Notes: generated by a model from the sequence alone, not told the origin. A DNA stretch of 30,665 nt from Serpentinimonas sp. (GCA_025458665.1 JALOSG010000005.1:1-30665); one strand, 5' to 3'. Counted from the first letter of the stretch, positions 7,582 to 15,809 are shown. Numbers and translations: made by a program.

Positions 7582-8793
7582 TCAGGCGTGGGCCGAACGC
7601 AGGCGCACGGAAAAGTCGCGCAGCGCCGCAATACCGCTTTCTTCGGCGCGGTGGCACCAGGCCTGCAGGTCGGCGGCGAGTTGCTCACGCGAGGCGTTGG
7701 TGGTGCTCCAGAGCTGCCGGAGTTCTTCCCGCATGGCGTGCATCTTGTCGAGCACAGGGTGTTCGGCACGCACCTGGGCCAGCTTGGGGCGCACTTCGGC
7801 CGGCACCTTGTCGTCGTCGCGGTGCAGCCAGCGGCGGGCTGCCTGCAGCAGCGACGTATCGGCCTGGCGGGCTTTCAGGGCCGCCAGTTCGGCTTTGGCG
7901 GCGGCACGCATTTCGCGGGCGTAACCGGCCATGACCTCGTAGCGGTTGGCAATGATGGCCTCCAGCGTCTTCTCGTCGGCCACGGGCTTCACATCGCCGT
8001 ACGCCATCTTGGGCGCGGTTTTCTTCACCGTGGCCAGGCCCAGGCTCTTGAGGATGGTGATGTACATCCAGCCAATGTCGAACTCGTAAGGCTTGACCGA
8101 CAGCTTGGCCGAGGTGGGATAGGTATGGTGGTTGTTGTGCAGCTCCTCACCGCCAATGATGATGCCCCAGGGGGACACGTTGGTGCTTGCATCGGCCGCT
8201 TCGAAATTGCGGTAGCCCCAGTAGTGCCCGATTCCGTTCACCACGCCGGCCGCCCAGATGGGAATCCAGGCCATTTGCACGGCCCACACGGCCAGGCCGA
8301 GGCCGCCAAACAGCAGCACGTTGATGATGAGCATGAGGCTCACGCCCAGGCGCGAACGGCCGGTGTACACATGGCGCTCCATCCAGTCGTCGGGGGTGCC
8401 GTGGCCGTAGCGGGCCAGGGTTTCCTTGTTCTTGGCTTCTGCGCGGTACAGTTCGGCGCCTTCAAAGAACACTTTCTTGATACCGAACACCTTGGGGCTG
8501 TGCGGGTCACCCACTTGTTCGCACTTGGCGTGGTGTTTGCGGTGAATGGCGGCCCATTCCTTGGTCACCATGCCGGTAGTCATCCACAGCCAGAAGCGGA
8601 AGAAGTGCGACGGGATGGGGTGCAGGTCCAGCGAACGGTGCGCCTGGTGGCGGTGCAGGAATATGGTCACCGAGGCGATGGTGATGTGCGTGAGCACCAG
8701 CGCCACGATAAGCACCTGCCACCAGCTGGCGCCGGTGAGGCCATGACCCACGAAGGACACGAAGGCGTCCCAGGAAGATTGAAATACTGACAT
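7582..8793 (-). CDS. Membrane fatty-acyl-CoA desaturase (delta-9 type)
   Basis: This 403-residue integral membrane di-iron enzyme introduces a double bond into acyl chains using O2. The three histidine boxes are intact: HRHQAH (residues 47-52), HRKHH (84-88) and HNNHH (219-223). Hydrophobic helices lie near residues 25-45, 150-172 and 175-190. After the catalytic domain the protein carries an unusually long, charged, probably helical tail from about residue 285 to the end (for example EMRAAAKAELAALKARQAD). It resembles bacterial DesC/stearoyl-CoA desaturases, but position specificity cannot be read. The gene has its own promoter (8871-8899), and its leader contains a terminator-like palindrome. 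It converges on rpmG. Confidence 0.92.
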   Translation of the reverse strand: MSVFQSSWDAFVSFVGHGLTGASWWQVLIVALVLTHITIASVTIFLHRHQAHRSLDLHPIPSHFFRFWLWMTTGMVTKEWAAIHRKHHAKCEQVGDPHSPKVFGIKKVFFEGAELYRAEAKNKETLARYGHGTPDDWMERHVYTGRSRLGVSLMLIINVLLFGGLGLAVWAVQMAWIPIWAAGVVNGIGHYWGYRNFEAADASTNVSPWGIIIGGEELHNNHHTYPTSAKLSVKPYEFDIGWMYITILKSLGLATVKKTAPKMAYGDVKPVADEKTLEAIIANRYEVMAGYAREMRAAAKAELAALKARQADTSLLQAARRWLHRDDDKVPAEVRPKLAQVRAEHPVLDKMHAMREELRQLWSTTNASREQLAADLQAWCHRAEESGIAALRDFSVRLRSAHA

Positions 8794-8804
8794 CGAGAAC
8801 CTTC

Positions 8805-8822
8805 AAAAAAGCCACGTGGCTT
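8805..8822 (-). promoter_or_regulatory. Terminator-like palindrome in the desaturase leader
   Basis: On the minus strand aagccacgtggctt (8822-8809) is a perfect 14-base palindrome followed directly by further Ts, so that a six-T run covers 8810-8805, about a dozen bases before the start codon and close to the GAAGG ribosome binding site. It could be an attenuator, a hairpin that masks the ribosome binding site, or a protein operator centred on CACGTG. Confidence 0.5.
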
Positions 8823-8870
8823 GTGAATCTGAATAGGCCAGGGGAATCCCCCGGTGCCCACCCGAAACCC

Positions 8871-8899
8871 ATTTTAGGTGGGGAGGGCCCAAACACCAA
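8871..8899 (-). promoter_or_regulatory. Sigma-70 promoter of the desaturase gene
   Basis: Reading the minus strand, TTGGTG (8899-8894) and TAAAAT (8876-8871) are spaced by exactly 17 bases. The expected transcript start near 8863 gives a leader of about 70 bases containing the palindrome at 8805-8822. Confidence 0.6.
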
Positions 8900-8987
8900 G
8901 GATTTGGAGACCGCGCAGGGCCGGTAAGTGCCGAGAAAATGAGAAATGGTTGCGCCAAATCAAACTGGCGCCCCGGCCAAAGGCAAT

Positions 8988-10277
8988 TTACGGCTTCCGC
9001 TGCCAAATGGCGGCAAAAAACCCGTCTGTGCCGTGAATGTGGGGCCAAAGCCTGAGTTTTCCAGCCCGGGATAGGGTCTGGGCCTGCTCCACACCGGCTT
9101 TTTCCAGACATTCGGCGGCATCCAGTGGCACGAAGTCCCGGGAGTGGGCAGTGGTGAATGCGTCGGCCACCGCTTCGTTTTCTTCTTCCAGCAGGCTGCA
9201 GGTGGCGTACACCAGCCGCCCCCCGGGTTTGAGCAAGCGCGCGGCGCTCGCCAGAATGTCGGTCTGCAGCGCGGGCATGGGCGCCAGCGTGGCGGCGTTC
9301 TGGCGCCATTTCAGGTCGGGGCTGCGGCGCAGCGTGCCCAGGCCGGAGCAAGGCGCATCCACCAGCACGCGGTCCAGCTTGCCGGCCAGGCGGTTCAAGC
9401 GCTCATCCCGCTCGTGGGCCAGTGCCATGGGGTGCACCTGCTCCACGCCAGCGCGTTGCAGACGGGGTTGCAGCGCCTCCAGGCGGTGGGCCGAGGTGTC
9501 GAAGGCATACAGGCGGCCGGTGTTGCGCATGGCGGCCGCCAGCGCCAGCGTCTTGCCACCGGCGCCCGCACAGAAATCGGCCACCATTTCGTTGCGCTTG
9601 GCGCCCAGCAGCAGCGTGAGCAGCTGTGAACCCTCGTCCTGCACTTCCGCCCAGCCCTCGGTGAACAGCGGCAGCTTTTTCAGGGACGGCTTGCCCGCCA
9701 CGCGAATACCCAGCGGCGAGTAGGGTGTGGGCGCAGCGCCAATGCCCGCAGCGGCCAGGGCCTGCAAAACTGCCGGGCGCCGGGCTTTCAGCACGTTGAC
9801 GCGCAGGTCCAGCGGGGCCGGTTCGCGCAGAGCTTCGGCCAGAGCGGCCAGTCCGCCGGGCACATTTTGGGCCTGCAGGCGTTCGGCCAACCAGGCGGGC
9901 AGCGCATGGGCCACCTCGGGCGGCATGGCGGCGGCTTCGCTGTGCTGAGAGCGCGCCACCGCCTGGTCCAGCAAGGGGCGCTCGGCATCGGTAGCGGCGG
10001 GGCGCAGGGCTTCGGCGGCCAGCAGGATCAGCAGGCGGGCGTGGGCGGGGTTGGGTGGCTTGGTGCCGACACTCTGTTGCAGCCACCAGTCCATCCGGGG
10101 CCGGTCGCGCAGCACGGCGTACACCGCATCGGACAGGGTTTGCCGTTCCCGCGGGCCGAGGTTGCGGTGTTCGCGGAAATAGCGCGCCACGGTGGCGTCG
10201 GCGGGGTGCTCGAAACGCCAGATCTGTTGCAGGAGCGTGGCACCGTGCTCGGTGAGGGCATGAACGGGGGCTTGCAT
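8988..10277 (-). CDS. rsmB: 16S rRNA (cytosine-967-C5) methyltransferase RsmB
   Basis: The 429-residue protein methylates C967 of 16S rRNA using S-adenosylmethionine. An N-terminal NusB-like helical domain (about residues 1-140; HGATLLQQIWRFEHPADATV, RERQTLSDAVYAVLRDRPRM) precedes the Rossmann-fold methyltransferase. The SAM motif is DFCAGAGGKTLALAAAM, the two catalytic cysteines lie in DAPCSGLG (Cys310) and YATCSLLEEEN (Cys360), and the spacing matches E. coli. The start is uncertain. The ATG at 10277 gives the cleanest family N-terminus; ATGs at 10346 or 10355 would add a TGPN repeat peptide encoded by the 12-bp tandem array. None has a good ribosome binding site. It is divergent from prfC. 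Confidence 0.93.
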   Translation of the reverse strand: MQAPVHALTEHGATLLQQIWRFEHPADATVARYFREHRNLGPRERQTLSDAVYAVLRDRPRMDWWLQQSVGTKPPNPAHARLLILLAAEALRPAATDAERPLLDQAVARSQHSEAAAMPPEVAHALPAWLAERLQAQNVPGGLAALAEALREPAPLDLRVNVLKARRPAVLQALAAAGIGAAPTPYSPLGIRVAGKPSLKKLPLFTEGWAEVQDEGSQLLTLLLGAKRNEMVADFCAGAGGKTLALAAAMRNTGRLYAFDTSAHRLEALQPRLQRAGVEQVHPMALAHERDERLNRLAGKLDRVLVDAPCSGLGTLRRSPDLKWRQNAATLAPMPALQTDILASAARLLKPGGRLVYATCSLLEEENEAVADAFTTAHSRDFVPLDAAECLEKAGVEQAQTLSRAGKLRLWPHIHGTDGFFAAIWQRKP

Positions 10278-10284
10278 CCGGGCG

Positions 10285-10344
10285 ATTGTCGGGCAAGTGT
10301 TCGGGCCGGTGTTCGGGCCGGTGTTCGGGCAAGTGGTCGAGCAC
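10285..10344. repeat. 12-bp tandem repeat array between rsmB and prfC
   Basis: There are five contiguous 12-base units. Two are identical gtgttcgggccg (10297-10308 and 10309-10320), followed by gtgttcgggcaa (10321-10332). Diverged copies flank them at 10285-10296 and 10333-10344. The array fills most of the 96-bp divergent gap, so it may affect both promoters or the N-terminus of RsmB. Confidence 0.92.
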
Positions 10345-10373
10345 ATGCCAGCCATCCCGGATAATCCAGCCCC

Positions 10374-11993
10374 ATGTCCGATCTCGCTCCCGAAGTCCGC
10401 CGCCGGCGGACATTCGCCATCATCTCCCACCCCGACGCCGGCAAAACCACGCTCACCGAGAAGCTGTTGCTGTTCTCGGGCGCCATCAACATTGCCGGCA
10501 GCGTGAAGGCGCGCAAGGCCGCGCGCCACGCCACCAGCGACTGGATGGAGATTGAGAAACAGCGCGGCATCTCGGTGGCCAGTTCGGTCATGCAGATGGA
10601 GTACCGCGACTGCGTCATCAACCTGCTGGACACGCCCGGCCACCAGGACTTCAGCGAAGACACCTACCGCGTGCTCACTGCTGTGGATGCAGCCCTCATG
10701 GTGATTGACGCGGCCAACGGCGTGGAGCCGCAAACCCGGCGCCTGCTGCAGGTCTGCCGTGCGCGCAACACGCCCATCCTGACCTTTGTGAACAAGATGG
10801 ACCGCGAGGTGCAGTCCCCGCTCGATGTGATGGACGAGATCGAGCGCGAGCTGGGCATGACCGTGGTGCCCTTCACCTGGCCCGTGGGCATGGGCAAGAC
10901 CTTCCACGGCGTGTACGACCGGCGTACCGACCAGATGCGCGTGTTCGAGGCCGGCGAAGACCGGCGCGGCGGCAGCGAAGAGGTGCTGGCCGGCCTGGAC
11001 AACGCCGAATCGGCGCGCCGCTTTGGCGCCGAGTTTGCGCAGGCCAAGGACGAGCTGGAGCTGGTGGAGGGTGCATCGCCCGCGTTCGATGCGCAGGAAT
11101 TCCTGGCGGGCCGCCAGACGCCCATGCTGTTCGGCTCGGCCATCAACAACTTTGGTGTGCGCGAGGTGCTCGATGCGCTGGTGGACCTGGCCCCGCCGCC
11201 CGGCCCCAAGCCCGCGCTGCAACGCACGGTGGAGCCCACCGAACCCAAATTCAGCGGCGTGGTGTTCAAGATCCAGGCCAATATGGACCCGGCCCACCGC
11301 GACCGCATTGCCTTTGTGCGCGTGGCCAGCGGCCACTTCGAGCGCGGCATGCGCCTGAAGGTGGTACGCAGTGGCAAGGAATTGCGCCCCAACACCGTGG
11401 TGAGCTTCCTGAGCCAGCGCCGCGAGCTGCTGGATGAGGCCTATGCCGGCGACATCATTGGCATACCAAACCACGGCGTGCTGCAGCTGGGCGACACGCT
11501 CACCGAAGGCGAGGCACTGCAGTTCACCGGCCTGCCCTTCTTTGCGCCAGAGATCATCCGCAGCGTGGAAGTGGCCGACCCGCTGCGCGGCAAGCAGCTC
11601 AAGGCGGGCCTGACCCAGCTGGGCGAGGAAGGTGCCATTCAGGTGTTCCGCCCCATGGCCGGCAGCATCCTGATGCTGGGTGCCGTGGGCCAGTTGCAGT
11701 TCGAGGTGGTGCAGCACCGCCTGGAGGCCGAGTACGGCGTGAAGGCGCGCATTACCCACAGCCCTTTCCAGGTGGCGCGCTGGGTGACTTGCCCGCCCGA
11801 GAACGGCGGGGAGCAGGAACTCAAACGCTTCATCGAGGCCAACATCCACCGCATGGCCTGGGACGCGGTGGACGCGCCCACCATCCTGGTGGACCACACC
11901 GCCACGCTGCGTGCGGTGGAGTCCAACTGGCCCAAGATCCAGTTCCATGCCATGCGCGAACACGCCGGGCTGGTGTTCCAGCGCAGCATGTGA
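10374..11993 (+). CDS. prfC: Peptide chain release factor 3 (RF3), GTPase
   Basis: This 539-residue translational GTPase recycles RF1/RF2 from the ribosome after termination. The G domain carries HPDAGKTT (G1, residues 19-26), a switch region with SDWMEIEKQRGISVASS, DTPGHQDF (G3, from Asp86) and NKMD (G4, from Asn140). Domain II begins around residue 300 (KFSGVVFKIQANMDPAHRDR), and the RF3-specific C-terminal domain follows. Length is typical. The ATG at 10374 (MSDLAPEVRRRRTFAIISHP) fits the family but lacks a Shine-Dalgarno sequence. A GATAAT at 10360-10365 lies so close that the transcript could be nearly leaderless. The yqaA-like gene follows after 25 bases. Confidence 0.97.
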   Translation: MSDLAPEVRRRRTFAIISHPDAGKTTLTEKLLLFSGAINIAGSVKARKAARHATSDWMEIEKQRGISVASSVMQMEYRDCVINLLDTPGHQDFSEDTYRVLTAVDAALMVIDAANGVEPQTRRLLQVCRARNTPILTFVNKMDREVQSPLDVMDEIERELGMTVVPFTWPVGMGKTFHGVYDRRTDQMRVFEAGEDRRGGSEEVLAGLDNAESARRFGAEFAQAKDELELVEGASPAFDAQEFLAGRQTPMLFGSAINNFGVREVLDALVDLAPPPGPKPALQRTVEPTEPKFSGVVFKIQANMDPAHRDRIAFVRVASGHFERGMRLKVVRSGKELRPNTVVSFLSQRRELLDEAYAGDIIGIPNHGVLQLGDTLTEGEALQFTGLPFFAPEIIRSVEVADPLRGKQLKAGLTQLGEEGAIQVFRPMAGSILMLGAVGQLQFEVVQHRLEAEYGVKARITHSPFQVARWVTCPPENGGEQELKRFIEANIHRMAWDAVDAPTILVDHTATLRAVESNWPKIQFHAMREHAGLVFQRSM

Positions 11994-12018
11994 GCGCCCT
12001 TTTGAACCTGGCCCTACC

Positions 12019-12603
12019 GTGAAAATTTTCTCCCCCCTCTACCTCCGGGCCATGCAGTGGGCGCGGCACCGGCATGCGCCCTGGTACCTGGGCGTCATGA
12101 GCTTTGCGGAATCTTCGTTCTTTCCCATTCCGCCCGACGTGATGCTGGCCCCCATGAGCCTGGCGCAGCCCCAGCGCGCCTGGTGGTTTGCCTTGCTCAC
12201 CACCCTGACCTCGGTGGCGGGAGGGGTTCTGGGATATGTGATCGGGATGTTCGCTTTCGACGCCATTCAGCCCTGGCTGCAGGGCAACGCGCGCTACTGG
12301 GCCGGCTACCAGACGGCCGTGCAGTGGTTCGAGGAATGGGGCGTGGTGGCGGTGTTCATCGCGGGCTTCTCCCCGGTGCCTTACAAGGTGTTCACTATTG
12401 CAGCGGGTGCGCTGTCCATGGCGCTGCTGCCGTTCACGCTGGCTTCGCTGGTGGGGCGCGGATCGCGCTTTTTCCTGGTGGCCGGGCTCATGCGCTGGGG
12501 CGGCGCCCGCATGGAAGCCGAATTGCAACGCTACGTGGACCGCCTGGGCTGGGCCACCGTGGCGCTGGTGGCTGTGGGCGCCCTGGTTTACACGTTGCGC
12601 TGA
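12019..12603 (+). CDS. yqaA: YqaA family membrane protein (VTT/SNARE-associated, DedA-like)
   Basis: This 194-residue inner-membrane protein belongs to the YqaA branch of the DedA/VTT superfamily. Visible family features are the re-entrant segment FAESSFFPIPPDVMLAP, the helix SVAGGVLGYVIGMFAF, and the second re-entrant region FIAGFSPVPYKVFTIAAGA, followed by two C-terminal helices. DedA relatives help move undecaprenyl phosphate or phospholipids and support proton homeostasis; YqaA itself has no established role. The start is a GTG at 12019 (VKIFSPLYLRAMQWA). It is the only one that keeps the family N-terminus without running back into prfC. It is probably co-transcribed with prfC. Its end overlaps the convergent purN by 16 bases. 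Confidence 0.85.
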   Translation: MKIFSPLYLRAMQWARHRHAPWYLGVMSFAESSFFPIPPDVMLAPMSLAQPQRAWWFALLTTLTSVAGGVLGYVIGMFAFDAIQPWLQGNARYWAGYQTAVQWFEEWGVVAVFIAGFSPVPYKVFTIAAGALSMALLPFTLASLVGRGSRFFLVAGLMRWGGARMEAELQRYVDRLGWATVALVAVGALVYTLR

Positions 12604-13229
12604 GGCGGCGCCACAGCCACCGCCGCGGCCGCCGCCAGCAGGCGCTCCACCGCCCGCGGATAGATGACATGCTCCTGGGTGAGCACGCGAGCCGCCAGCG
12701 TGTCGGGCGTATCGCCAGGCAGCACGGGTACCACCGCCTGCTCCAGGATGTCGCCGTGGTCCAGTTCGGCCGTGACGCGGTGCACGGTGGCGCCAGCAAA
12801 ACGGCACCCCGACTCTATGGCGCGGCGGTGGGTGTGCAGGCCCGGAAATGCCGGCAGCAAAGACGGGTGGATATTGAGCATGCGCCCTTCGTAGCGTTGC
12901 ACAAAGCCCGGCGTGAGTATGCGCATGAAGCCCGCCAGCAGCACCCAGGCGGGCTGGCCATGGGGGTCCATGGCATCGATGGTGTGGGCCAGATCGGCAT
13001 CGAACGCTTCGCGGGTGGGGTAGTGGCGGTGGTCCAGCGCGGCGGCCTGCAGACCCTGCTGCCGTGCCCAGGCCAGGCCGGGCGCATCGGGCCGGTTGCT
13101 CACCACACCCACCACGCGGGCGCCAAAGCGCTGCTCCCAGCGGCCTTGCCGTGCAGCCTGTACCAGCGCTTCCATGTTGGAGCCCTGCCCTGAAATCAGC
13201 ACAACGATGGAGGCGGTGGGTACAGTCAT
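12588..13229 (-). CDS. purN: Phosphoribosylglycinamide formyltransferase PurN
   Basis: This 213-residue cytoplasmic enzyme transfers a formyl group from 10-formyltetrahydrofolate to GAR in purine synthesis. The phosphate loop ISGQGSNMEAL (residues 12-22) and the catalytic set Asn119, His121 and Asp157 are present, in NIHPSLLPAFPG and ELDHGDI, with E. coli spacing. The ATG at 13229 (MTVPTASIVVLISG) gives the expected N-terminus. Longer in-frame starts up to a GTG at 13259 would add a Met/Pro-rich lead, in a region with a repeated atgggcac. No start has a clear ribosome binding site. The 3' end overlaps the yqaA-like gene, transcribed in the opposite direction. Confidence 0.94.
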   Translation of the reverse strand: MTVPTASIVVLISGQGSNMEALVQAARQGRWEQRFGARVVGVVSNRPDAPGLAWARQQGLQAAALDHRHYPTREAFDADLAHTIDAMDPHGQPAWVLLAGFMRILTPGFVQRYEGRMLNIHPSLLPAFPGLHTHRRAIESGCRFAGATVHRVTAELDHGDILEQAVVPVLPGDTPDTLAARVLTQEHVIYPRAVERLLAAAAAVAVAPPQRNV

Positions 13230-13358
13230 GGGCACGGGCGGGGGCATCGGTATGGGCACCGAGTGTAAGAGAGGCCCGACGCCGGGCCGCCGCAGGGCGG
13301 CACAAGCTGGCGCGGGGTGACGCGCTGGCCGCCTTTGTCACGGTCTGGACACAAGAAA

Positions 13359-13378
13359 ACGAACGGTCGTGCTATAAA
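13359..13378 (+). promoter_or_regulatory. Extended -10 promoter with overlapping candidate TetR-type operator for the acyl-CoA dehydrogenase operon
   Basis: TATAAA (13373-13378) is preceded by TGC (13370-13372), an extended -10 element. Just upstream, and overlapping its first base, is the inverted repeat ACGA-ACGG-TCGT (13359-13370). Such ACGA/TCGT palindromes resemble operators of TetR-family regulators of acyl-CoA catabolism in betaproteobacteria. The regulator is not in this window, so assignment is inference. Confidence 0.5.
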
Positions 13379-13402
13379 TTCCCATCAATCAGGAGACCCG
13401 AT

Positions 13403-14584
13403 ATGGATTTGGCTTTCACGGCAGAAGAGCTGGCGTTCCGCGCCGAGGTGCGCAGCTGGGTGGAACAGAACCTGCCCAAGGAACTGGCCGACAAGGTGCA
13501 CAACGGCAAACGCCTGACCCGCGACGACATGCAGGGCTGGGCCCGCATTCTGGGCAAGAAGGGTTGGCTGGGCTACGGCTGGCCCAAGCAGTTTGGCGGC
13601 CCGGGCTGGAACGCGGTGCAAAAACACCTGTTCGAGGAAGAATGTGCCCTGGCCGGCGCGCCGCGCATTGTGCCGTTTGGCCCGGTGATGGTGGCCCCGG
13701 TGATCATGGCCTTTGGCAACGCCGAACAGCAACAGCGCTTCCTGCCCGGCATTGCCAGCGGCGAAGTGTGGTGGAGCCAGGGTTACAGCGAGCCGGGTTC
13801 TGGCTCCGACCTGGCCAGCCTGAAAACCCGTGCCGAACGCGTGGGCGACCACTACATCGTGAACGGCCAGAAGACCTGGACCACGCTGGGCCAGTACGGC
13901 GACTGGATTTTCTGCCTGGTGCGCACCAGCACCGAGGGCAAACCCCAGACCGGCATCAGCTTCCTGCTGATCGACATGAAGTCGCCGGGCGTTTCGGTGC
14001 GTCCCATCAAGCTGCTCGATGGCGACTGTGAGGTCAACGAGGTGTGGTTCGACAACGTGAAGGTCCCCGCCGAGAACCTCATTGGCGAAGAGAACAAAGG
14101 CTGGACCTACGCCAAGCACCTGCTGAGCCATGAGCGCACCAACATTGCCGACGTGAACCGCTCCAAGCGCGAGCTGGAGCGCCTCAAGCGCATTGCCAAG
14201 GCCGAGGGTGTGTGGGAAGACGTGCGCTTCCGCGACCAGATTGCCTTGCTGGAGGTGGACATCGTGGCGCTGGAGATGCTGGTGCTGCGTGTGCTGTCGG
14301 CCGAAAAGTCGGGCAAGAACTCGCTGGACATTGCGGGTCTGCTGAAGATCCGCGGCAGCGAAATCCAGCAGCGCGTGACTGAGCTGATGATGCTGGCCGC
14401 CGGCCCCTTCAGCCTGCCCTTCATCCACGAAGCCATGGACGCTGGCTGGCAGGGCAACTTCCCCGGAGGAACCCTGGCCAACGCACCGCTGGCCGCCAAC
14501 TACTTCAACATGCGCAAGACCACCATTTATGGCGGCAGCAACGAAGTGCAACGCAATATCGTGGCCCAGACCGTGCTCGGTTGA
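13403..14584 (+). CDS. Acyl-CoA dehydrogenase, large/catalytic subunit of a heteromeric pair (PimC-like)
   Basis: This 393-residue FAD enzyme introduces the alpha-beta double bond into an acyl-CoA and passes electrons to ETF. It has the helical N-terminal domain (MDLAFTAEELAFRAEVRSWV), the FAD/substrate strand motif WWSQGYSEPGSGSDLASLKT, the middle beta domain (VNGQKTWTTLGQYGDWIF) and the C-terminal IYGGSNEVQRNIVAQ. The position of the MCAD catalytic Glu reads Gly (YGGSNE). The probable base is Glu244 in LLSHERT, matching the helix-G Glu of isovaleryl-CoA and long-chain dehydrogenases. AGGAG (13391-13395) supports the ATG at 13403. The partner subunit follows after 36 bases. Similarity is to the pimeloyl-CoA dehydrogenase large subunit, but the substrate is not proven. 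Confidence 0.9.
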   Translation: MDLAFTAEELAFRAEVRSWVEQNLPKELADKVHNGKRLTRDDMQGWARILGKKGWLGYGWPKQFGGPGWNAVQKHLFEEECALAGAPRIVPFGPVMVAPVIMAFGNAEQQQRFLPGIASGEVWWSQGYSEPGSGSDLASLKTRAERVGDHYIVNGQKTWTTLGQYGDWIFCLVRTSTEGKPQTGISFLLIDMKSPGVSVRPIKLLDGDCEVNEVWFDNVKVPAENLIGEENKGWTYAKHLLSHERTNIADVNRSKRELERLKRIAKAEGVWEDVRFRDQIALLEVDIVALEMLVLRVLSAEKSGKNSLDIAGLLKIRGSEIQQRVTELMMLAAGPFSLPFIHEAMDAGWQGNFPGGTLANAPLAANYFNMRKTTIYGGSNEVQRNIVAQTVLG

Positions 14585-14620
14585 ACGCACAGTCCCACAC
14601 CGCAGAACCAAGGAAACCAC

Positions 14621-15742
14621 ATGGACTTCGATTTTTCCGACGAGCAGGAACAACTGCGCGATGCCGTTCGCCGCTGGGTAGACAAGGGCTACGACTTCGA
14701 GCGCCGCAAGCAGGTGGTGGCCGGCGGCGGCTTTGACCGCGCCGCCTACACCGAGCTGGCCGAACTGGGCGTAGCGGGCCTGTATGTGCCCGAAGCCCAC
14801 GGTGGCATGGGCATGGGCCCCGTTGAGGGCATGGTGGTGATGGAAGAACTGGGCCGTGGCATGGTGCTGGAGCCGGTGGCCCAGACACTCATCGCTTCAG
14901 CGCTGCTGGCAGGCTACGCGCCCGATGCCGTGCAGGCAGACTGGCTGCCCCGCCTAGCGGGCGGTGAGGCCCTGGTGGTATTGGCCCACCAGGAGCGCCG
15001 CAACCGCTACGACCCGTCCCGCTGCGACACCACCGCCACCCAGACCGCCACCGGCTGGGCGCTGACTGGCCAGAAGAGTGTGGTGCCGGTAGGCGACCAC
15101 GCCGATTCCTGGCTGGTGCCCGCCCGCACCGCGCAAGGTGTGGCTCTGTTCCTGGTAGACCGCGCTGCAGCCGGTGGCGCTGCCTGCACCGAAGCCTACG
15201 GCCTGCAGGATGGTGGCCGCGCCGCCGAACTGCACCTGAAGGATTGCCCCGCCACACTGGTGACCCAGGACGGCGCCGCTGCTGTGCAGCATGGCGTGGA
15301 TGTGGGTATAGCCGCCCTGTGCGCTGAAGCGGTGGGCCTCATGGACAAGACCGTGGCCACCACCGCCGAGTACCTGAACACCCGCAAACAGTTTGGCGTG
15401 GCCATTGCCAGCTTCCAGGCGCTGCGCCACCGCATGGCCGACATGAAAATGCAGCTGGAACTGGCGCGCAGCATGAGCTTCTACGCCACCCTGAAGCTCA
15501 ATGAGGCACCTGCCGAGCGCAGCCTGGCCATGTCGCGCGCCAAGGTGCAACTGGGCCAGTCGATGCGCTACGTGGGCCAGCAGGCGGTGCAGCTGCACGG
15601 CGGCATTGCCGTGACCGACGAGTACATCGTGAGCCACTACTTCAAGCGCCTGACGCAGATGGAGATGCTGTTCGGTGACACGCTGCACCACACCGCACGC
15701 GTGTCGGAACAGATGGAAGAGACAGCGGGCGTGTTTGCCTGA
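14621..15742 (+). CDS. Acyl-CoA dehydrogenase, small subunit of the pair (PimD-like)
   Basis: This 373-residue second acyl-CoA dehydrogenase subunit is a diverged member of the same family. It starts MDFDFSDEQEQLRDAVRRWV and shows PEAHGGMGMGPVEGMVVMEELGRGMVLEP. The central region lacks the usual SEP-G-GSD flavin motif and has AHQERRNRYDPSRCDTTATQ instead, typical of PimD-type subunits. The C-terminal domain retains RKQFGVAIASFQALRHRMADM and LHGGIAVTDEYIVSHYFKRL. It probably forms an alpha2-beta2 enzyme with the upstream gene, as is known for sterol- and dicarboxylate-degrading pairs. It has an AAGGAAA ribosome binding site. A terminator follows 20 bases after the stop. Confidence 0.88.
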   Translation: MDFDFSDEQEQLRDAVRRWVDKGYDFERRKQVVAGGGFDRAAYTELAELGVAGLYVPEAHGGMGMGPVEGMVVMEELGRGMVLEPVAQTLIASALLAGYAPDAVQADWLPRLAGGEALVVLAHQERRNRYDPSRCDTTATQTATGWALTGQKSVVPVGDHADSWLVPARTAQGVALFLVDRAAAGGAACTEAYGLQDGGRAAELHLKDCPATLVTQDGAAAVQHGVDVGIAALCAEAVGLMDKTVATTAEYLNTRKQFGVAIASFQALRHRMADMKMQLELARSMSFYATLKLNEAPAERSLAMSRAKVQLGQSMRYVGQQAVQLHGGIAVTDEYIVSHYFKRLTQMEMLFGDTLHHTARVSEQMEETAGVFA

Positions 15743-15761
15743 CCCCTACCCGCCTTGCCAG

Positions 15762-15795
15762 ACAGAAAGCCCGGCTGGTCCGGGCTTTTCTGTTT
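15762..15795 (+). terminator. Intrinsic terminator after the acyl-CoA dehydrogenase operon
   Basis: The stem AGCCCGG/CCGGGCT (15768-15774 with 15780-15786) is extended by ACAGAA/TTCTGT with one bulged T. It has a CTGGT loop and a four-T tract at 15786-15789. It closes the two-gene operon before bfd. Confidence 0.75.
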
Positions 15796-15809
15796 CCGGT
15801 GCCATGCAC

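Noticed and set aside
10278..11963. An upstream extension of rsmB by about 560 codons
   Set aside because: The extension is antisense to prfC and has no recognisable domain; only the part from 10277 down matches RsmB. A short extension to 10346 or 10355 remains possible.
12588..12603. The 16-base overlap of the purN and yqaA-like 3' ends as a sign of misannotation
   Set aside because: Both proteins have complete family C-termini, so a true convergent overlap is more likely.
13273..13288. Hairpin GGCCCG-ACGC-CGGGCC upstream of purN
   Set aside because: It has no T tract and no link to a start or stop codon; left unassigned.
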